Below the pieces are notes generated by a model. The model searched no databases and was not told the DNA's origin. It saw nothing but the letters and a program-made list of their open reading frames with translations. A stretch of DNA of 5,749 nt from Lachnospiraceae bacterium (lineage in GTDB: Bacteria; Bacillota_A; Clostridia; Lachnospirales; Lachnospiraceae), in the NCBI GenBank assembly GCA_017960415.1, contig JAGCZE010000001.1:1-5749 (forward strand), read 5' to 3'. Position 1 is the first letter of the stretch. Each line of letters begins with the position of its first letter. Positions 4,993-5,749 of this stretch are shown here, in pieces. The position numbers were made by a program, and so were the translations under genes.

Positions 4993-5749
4993 ATGTTTGA
5001 CATGATGGTTTCTTTTTCAGTGTTCTTTCCGATACTTGCGGGAGCCATTCTCTTCATGTTCCCCGAGATAAAGGCAAAAACACGGAATATTTACACATTT
5101 GCGGCAGCTATCGTCAATCTGGCCGCGGTGCTTTACATTGCCGCAGGCAGCGGTGCGCTCGACGCCGGACAAACGATGGGCGCTGCCGGGAATGCAGGCA
5201 GGGATATTATCACTCTGATAAAGTTCAGCGACAAGCTGATCCTTCAGTTCTCGGTTGATGGGATGGGAGTGCTCTTTTCGCTGCTGGTCAGCATATTATG
5301 GCCGTTTTCGCTGCTCTATGCATATGATTATATGGAGCACGACAAAAGGCAGGGGACTTTCTTTGCCTTTTTCATGATGACGCTGGGCGCGGTACTCGGC
5401 ATCGCATTCTCGGCGGATATGTTCTCAATGTACGTATTTTACGAGATATTGAGCCTTGTAACATTCCCGCTGGTAATGCATGAGATGACCAGAAAAGCGC
5501 TTGCCGCGGGCAGGGATTATCTCGTCTATATGCTGGGCGGCACCGCATTTGCCCTGGTCGGTATGGTAGTCGTAATGAATTACAGCAGCTCCCTGAATTT
5601 CACTTTCGGCGGGATTCTCAATAAAAAAGCTTCCGCAAATGAAGGCTTGCTGCTGGCGGTATTCTTTATAACCTTCCTGGGATTCAGCGTGAAAGCCGCA
5701 ATGATGCCTTTCAGCAGGTGGATCATACAGGCGGCGGTCGCACCGATGC
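4993..5749 (+). CDS. Third MrpD/NuoM-like proton-conducting subunit, 3' end outside window
   Basis: An open frame from ATG 4993 runs 252 codons with no stop to the window edge, about half the usual family length. It begins one base after the stop of the second large subunit; the purine-rich AGATGGGG at 4978-4985 is a plausible ribosome site, and coupling is likely. My translation shows Asp89-Gly90 in QFSVDGMGVLF, the YMEHDKRQGTFF loop (113-124), Glu151 in MYVFYEILSLVTFPL (TM5) and Lys234 in FSVKAAMMPFSRWIIQAAVAP (TM7, 231-251). The TM7 motif differs from the two preceding subunits: MPFSRW replaces FPLH-x-W, so the histidine seen there is Ser241. An Ala/Gly-rich segment at 50-70 forms the first periplasm- or cytoplasm-facing loop. 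The TM8, TM12 and C-terminal regions are not visible. It could be the distal antiporter-like subunit, or the one facing a downstream redox module. Confidence 0.85.
   Translation, partial: MFDMMVSFSVFFPILAGAILFMFPEIKAKTRNIYTFAAAIVNLAAVLYIAAGSGALDAGQTMGAAGNAGRDIITLIKFSDKLILQFSVDGMGVLFSLLVSILWPFSLLYAYDYMEHDKRQGTFFAFFMMTLGAVLGIAFSADMFSMYVFYEILSLVTFPLVMHEMTRKALAAGRDYLVYMLGGTAFALVGMVVVMNYSSSLNFTFGGILNKKASANEGLLLAVFFITFLGFSVKAAMMPFSRWIIQAAVAPM

Overview
This window carries most of a membrane cation/proton antiporter operon of the Mrp/Mbh type, read left to right. It sits next to a divergently oriented gene of which only the first 21 codons are present. Strong AGGAGG-type ribosome binding sites, tightly packed genes, AT-rich spacers and moderate-GC coding sequence suggest a Firmicute, most likely an anaerobic clostridium of the Lachnospiraceae type. 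That placement is an inference from style and protein resemblance, not from a marker gene.

Layout. Positions 1-63 (minus strand) hold the start of a probable M24-family aminopeptidase P. Positions 64-333 are the divergent spacer. It contains a compact 166-bp element (86-251) bounded by a perfect 12-bp inverted repeat and filled with hairpins, followed by an AT-rich stretch with weak promoter candidates. The operon then runs: MbhD/DUF4040-like subunit (334-609); a fusion of an MbhE/MrpA-C-terminal-like domain with an MnhB/MrpB domain (596-1447); an MnhC/NuoK-like subunit (1521-1892); and three consecutive large NuoL/M/N-MrpD-like proton-conducting subunits (1899-3416, 3519-4991, and 4993 to beyond the window end). 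The last has no stop in the window and is cut by its edge.

How they work together. MbhD-, MbhE-, MrpB- and MrpC-like proteins form the small-subunit membrane module thought to couple ion translocation in Mrp antiporters and membrane-bound hydrogenases. The large subunits each contain the conserved TM5 glutamate and TM7 lysine of antiporter-like half channels. Three large subunits in tandem is more than classical Mrp (MrpA and MrpD) and equals the number in respiratory complex I. No MrpE, F or G gene and no hydrogenase or NuoH-like gene is visible. Whether this is a stand-alone Na+(K+)/H+ antiporter or the membrane arm of a redox-driven pump depends on genes to the right of 5749.

I see no rRNA, tRNA, CRISPR array, transposase or convincing terminator. 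The most unusual non-coding items are the hairpin-rich element in the divergent promoter region and a 21-bp near-perfect direct repeat straddling the stop codon of the first large subunit.
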